A stretch of DNA of 7,346 nucleotides from an uncultured Clostridia bacterium (GTDB taxonomy: Bacteria; Bacillota_A; Clostridia; Christensenellales; CAG-138), in NCBI GenBank assembly GCA_937877295.1, contig CALFIV010000049.1:1-7346 (forward strand), in the 5' to 3' direction. Positions 5,903 to 7,346 of the stretch are shown here, in pieces (position 1 is the first letter of the stretch; every line of letters begins with the position of its first letter). Below the pieces are notes generated by a model. The model saw nothing but the letters and a program-made list of their open reading frames with translations, had not been told where the DNA came from and made no database searches. A program made the translations under genes and the position numbers.

Positions 5903-6733
5903 ATGAGCTATGCCGATCAAGTCTATATAGAGAACTGCAAACGGATCTTAAGCGAAGGCGTATGGGATACGAATCTAAAAGTCCGCCCACATTGGGAGGA
6001 CGGTACGCCCGCGCACACCATCAAGCTGTTTGGCGTTGTCAACCGTTATGATTTGCAAAAGGAGTTCCCGATCATGACGCTGCGCCGTACGTATTGGAAA
6101 TCCTGTATTGATGAACTTCTCTGGATCTGGCAGAAAAAATCAAATGACGTCCATCAGCTGAACAGCCATATCTGGGACAGCTGGGCGGATGAAACCGGCT
6201 CGATCGGTAAAGCATACGGTTATCAGCTCGGACAAAATCACATCTATCCGGAAGGTGCGTTTGATCAGGTCGATCGTGTGTTGTACCTTCTCAAAAATGA
6301 TCCCGCAAGCCGCAGAATTCTCACAAGCTTATATAATTTCGCAGATTTGCATGAAATGCATCTGTATCCATGCGCATACAGTATGACATTCAATGTATCC
6401 GGGAATCGTTTGAATGCCATCTTGAATCAACGTTCGCAGGATATGCTGACCGCAAACAACTGGAATGTTGTGCAGTATGCTGTTCTGGTACATATGTTTG
6501 CACAGGCTTGCGGATATGAGGCGGGGGAACTTGTCCACGTCATAGCAGATTGTCATATCTATGACCGCCATGTGGAATCGGTAGAACGCATGATCGGCTT
6601 AGATCCCTACGATGCGCCGAAATTCACTGTCGATCCAAGCGTAAAAGACTTTTATGCGTTTACAAAGTCCAGTTTCAAGATCGAGAACTATCAGTATCAT
6701 CCGTTTGAGGGAAGCATTCCCGTAGCCATCTGA
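5903..6733 (+). CDS. thyA: Thymidylate synthase ThyA
   Basis: This 276-residue cytosolic homodimeric enzyme methylates dUMP to dTMP using 5,10-methylene-THF, which is oxidised to dihydrofolate. Visible landmarks are the catalytic-glutamate motif ELLWIW (Glu71), HIWDSWADETG (89-99), the double-arginine SRRIL (136-140) for the phosphate, the nucleophile in LYPCAYS (Cys157), RSQD (177-180), the dUMP-binding Asn188 in NNWNVVQY, and DCHIYDRH with His218 and Tyr220. All key residues are present and the length is normal. The segment after RSQD reads MLTANNWNV rather than the common LGLPFN, so it is a divergent but apparently functional ThyA. The ATG has GGAGG upstream and its own promoter. folA begins one base after the stop, fitting the product dihydrofolate being regenerated by its partner. 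A flavin-dependent ThyX would look quite different. Confidence 0.97.
   Translation: MSYADQVYIENCKRILSEGVWDTNLKVRPHWEDGTPAHTIKLFGVVNRYDLQKEFPIMTLRRTYWKSCIDELLWIWQKKSNDVHQLNSHIWDSWADETGSIGKAYGYQLGQNHIYPEGAFDQVDRVLYLLKNDPASRRILTSLYNFADLHEMHLYPCAYSMTFNVSGNRLNAILNQRSQDMLTANNWNVVQYAVLVHMFAQACGYEAGELVHVIADCHIYDRHVESVERMIGLDPYDAPKFTVDPSVKDFYAFTKSSFKIENYQYHPFEGSIPVAI
6709..6721 (+). other. Small hairpin at the thyA 3' end before folA
   Basis: GGGAA-GCA-TTCCC is a perfect 5-bp inverted repeat with a three-base loop, ending 13 bases before the folA ATG. It occupies the only purine-rich GAGGGA stretch (6707-6712) near that start. Folding would hide this far-placed ribosome-binding-like sequence unless ribosomes translating thyA open it. 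It may also be chance coding sequence. Confidence 0.35.
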
Positions 6734-6734
6734 A

Positions 6735-7238
6735 ATGAACGCGATCGTTAATGTTTCCCCGGAATGGGGTATCGGATTTGAACATAATCTGCTCGTTCAT
6801 ATACATGCCGATATGCGTCGCTTTCGCATGTTGACGCAGGATCATACAATTATCTTCGGGCGAAAGACGCTCGGGACTTTTCCAAACGGCAATCCATTGC
6901 CTAAAAGGCATAATATTGTCCTAACGCATGATCCGTCTTTTAACAAGCCCGGATTAACGGTATGCCATGATATGACTGAGTTAAAAGAAGCTCTTTCAGG
7001 TGCAGATCCTGATTCAGTGTTTTTATGCGGAGGAGAACAAACCTATCGCTTGCTGCTTCCGTTCTGTGAAAAAGCGTATGTAACGTTGACGGAAACATAT
7101 CAAAAAGCGGACCGCTTCTTTCCGAATCTGAATCGTCTGCAAAATTGGAATTTAACGGAGATGGGGGAGCGACAGATCGAAGACGGAATTGCTTTTCGTT
7201 TCATGATGTATACCAATTCCGACGTGCAAGTCATATAA
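6735..7238 (+). CDS. folA: Dihydrofolate reductase
   Basis: This 167-residue protein has the normal length of chromosomal DHFR, the NADPH-dependent cytosolic enzyme that reduces dihydrofolate to tetrahydrofolate and so recycles the product of ThyA. Landmarks are WGIG (11-14), the proton-relay Asp26 in HADMRRF, FGRKTLGTFPNG (about 41-52), PLPKRHNIVLT, the NADPH-contact CGGEQTY, and the terminal strand with ADRFFP. The segment usually LLWHIPEDL reads LLVHIHADM, so Trp is replaced by Val21 and Pro by His24 in the Met20-loop region. I recall Val at this site in other clostridial DHFRs; His instead of Pro seems less common. The ATG follows the thyA stop after one base (TGAAATG) without a well-spaced ribosome binding site, so start by termination-reinitiation is likely. 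The trimethoprim response cannot be read from sequence alone. Confidence 0.94.
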   Translation: MNAIVNVSPEWGIGFEHNLLVHIHADMRRFRMLTQDHTIIFGRKTLGTFPNGNPLPKRHNIVLTHDPSFNKPGLTVCHDMTELKEALSGADPDSVFLCGGEQTYRLLLPFCEKAYVTLTETYQKADRFFPNLNRLQNWNLTEMGERQIEDGIAFRFMMYTNSDVQVI

Positions 7239-7271
7239 AAACAACAAGCCTCGTCAGATGCGAGGCTTGTT
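7237..7271. terminator. Terminator hairpin shared by folA and the convergent tRNA
   Basis: A perfect 11-bp stem pairs 7243-7253 (AACAAGCCTCG) with 7261-7271 around a seven-base TCAGATG loop. On the minus strand it is followed by G then five T residues (7241-7237), a proper U-tract, so it chiefly terminates the tRNA transcript. On the plus strand only TTT then GG follows, so termination of folA would be less efficient. The stem directly abuts the encoded CCA end of the tRNA at 7272. Confidence 0.88.
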
Positions 7272-7346
7272 TGGTGGAGCTTAGGGGATTTGAACCCCTG
7301 ATCTCTACACTGCCAGTGTAGCGCGATAGCCAACTTCGCTAAAGCC
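7272..7346 (-). tRNA. tRNA-Ala, anticodon GGC (first two bases beyond the window)
   Basis: Read on the minus strand, the cloverleaf is clear: acceptor bases 3-7 GGCTT pair with AAGCT, followed by U8 A9. The D stem is GCGA/TCGC with a nine-base loop containing GG. The anticodon stem is CTACA/TGTAG with loop CTGGCAG, then a five-base variable loop AGATC. The T stem is AGGGG/CCCCT with loop TTCAAAT, and the 3' end is CTCC-A-CCA with CCA encoded. Anticodon GGC reads alanine GCC codons. Base 3 G faces T70, reproducing the G3-U70 wobble that is the alanyl-tRNA synthetase identity element and confirming the assignment. Bases 1-2 (predicted GG) lie at 7347-7348, outside the window, as does the promoter. 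Confidence 0.95.

Noticed and set aside
7237..7346. tRNA-Ala 3' end as an integration (att) site for a mobile element
   Set aside because: There is no integrase, no repeat of the tRNA 3' sequence elsewhere in the window, and the neighbour is a normal folA gene.

Overview
The window looks like ordinary chromosomal DNA from a Bacillota bacterium, most likely class Clostridia (an Oscillospirales/Christensenellales-type gut anaerobe). That is inferred from moderate GC content by eye, strong GGAGG-type ribosome binding sites, consensus TTGACA/TATAAT promoters, a tRNA with an encoded CCA end, an Fe-S L-cysteine desulfidase, a DegV protein, and the style of the ThyA and DHFR sequences. The RNase P RNA fragment at the left edge has a type-A-like 3' end, which argues against Bacilli. 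No phage, insertion-sequence, CRISPR or plasmid hallmark is visible.

Layout: (1) Bases 1 to about 55 are the 3' end of the RNase P RNA gene (rnpB), followed after about 25 bases by a plus-strand L-cysteine desulfidase/Fe-S serine-dehydratase-type enzyme (81-1358). (2) A bidirectional hairpin terminator (1368-1397) separates it from a convergent minus-strand operon: a DegV/FakB-like fatty-acid-binding protein (start 4621) and a 785-residue polytopic membrane protein resembling GT-C glycosyltransferases (start 3764), coupled by an ATGA overlap. (3) The 4622-4799 region is a divergent control region. It holds a near-consensus minus promoter with a small palindrome in its spacer, a nested dyad, and a plus promoter. 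(4) Rightward, a membrane-anchored J-domain protein (4800-5381) overlaps by ATGA a two-helix membrane protein with a C-terminal zinc ribbon (5378-5839). (5) thyA (5903-6733), with its own extended -10 promoter, and folA (6735-7238) form the thymidylate/tetrahydrofolate pair. (6) A hairpin terminator (7237-7271) lies between folA and a convergent tRNA-Ala(GGC) gene that runs off the right edge.

How the genes work together: ThyA converts dUMP to dTMP and oxidises methylene-THF to DHF, which DHFR reduces again, so the pair is a closed functional unit. The DegV/GT-C pair suggests a link between a bound fatty acid and cell-envelope (lipid or glycan) chemistry. The J-domain/zinc-ribbon pair suggests a membrane-localised DnaK-recruiting module. 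Both of these roles are inferred. Several starts were moved inward from the longest open frame on the basis of ribosome binding sites, overlaps and promoters. The least explained parts are the DegV/GT-C operon, the J-domain/zinc-ribbon pair and the dyads between their divergent promoters.
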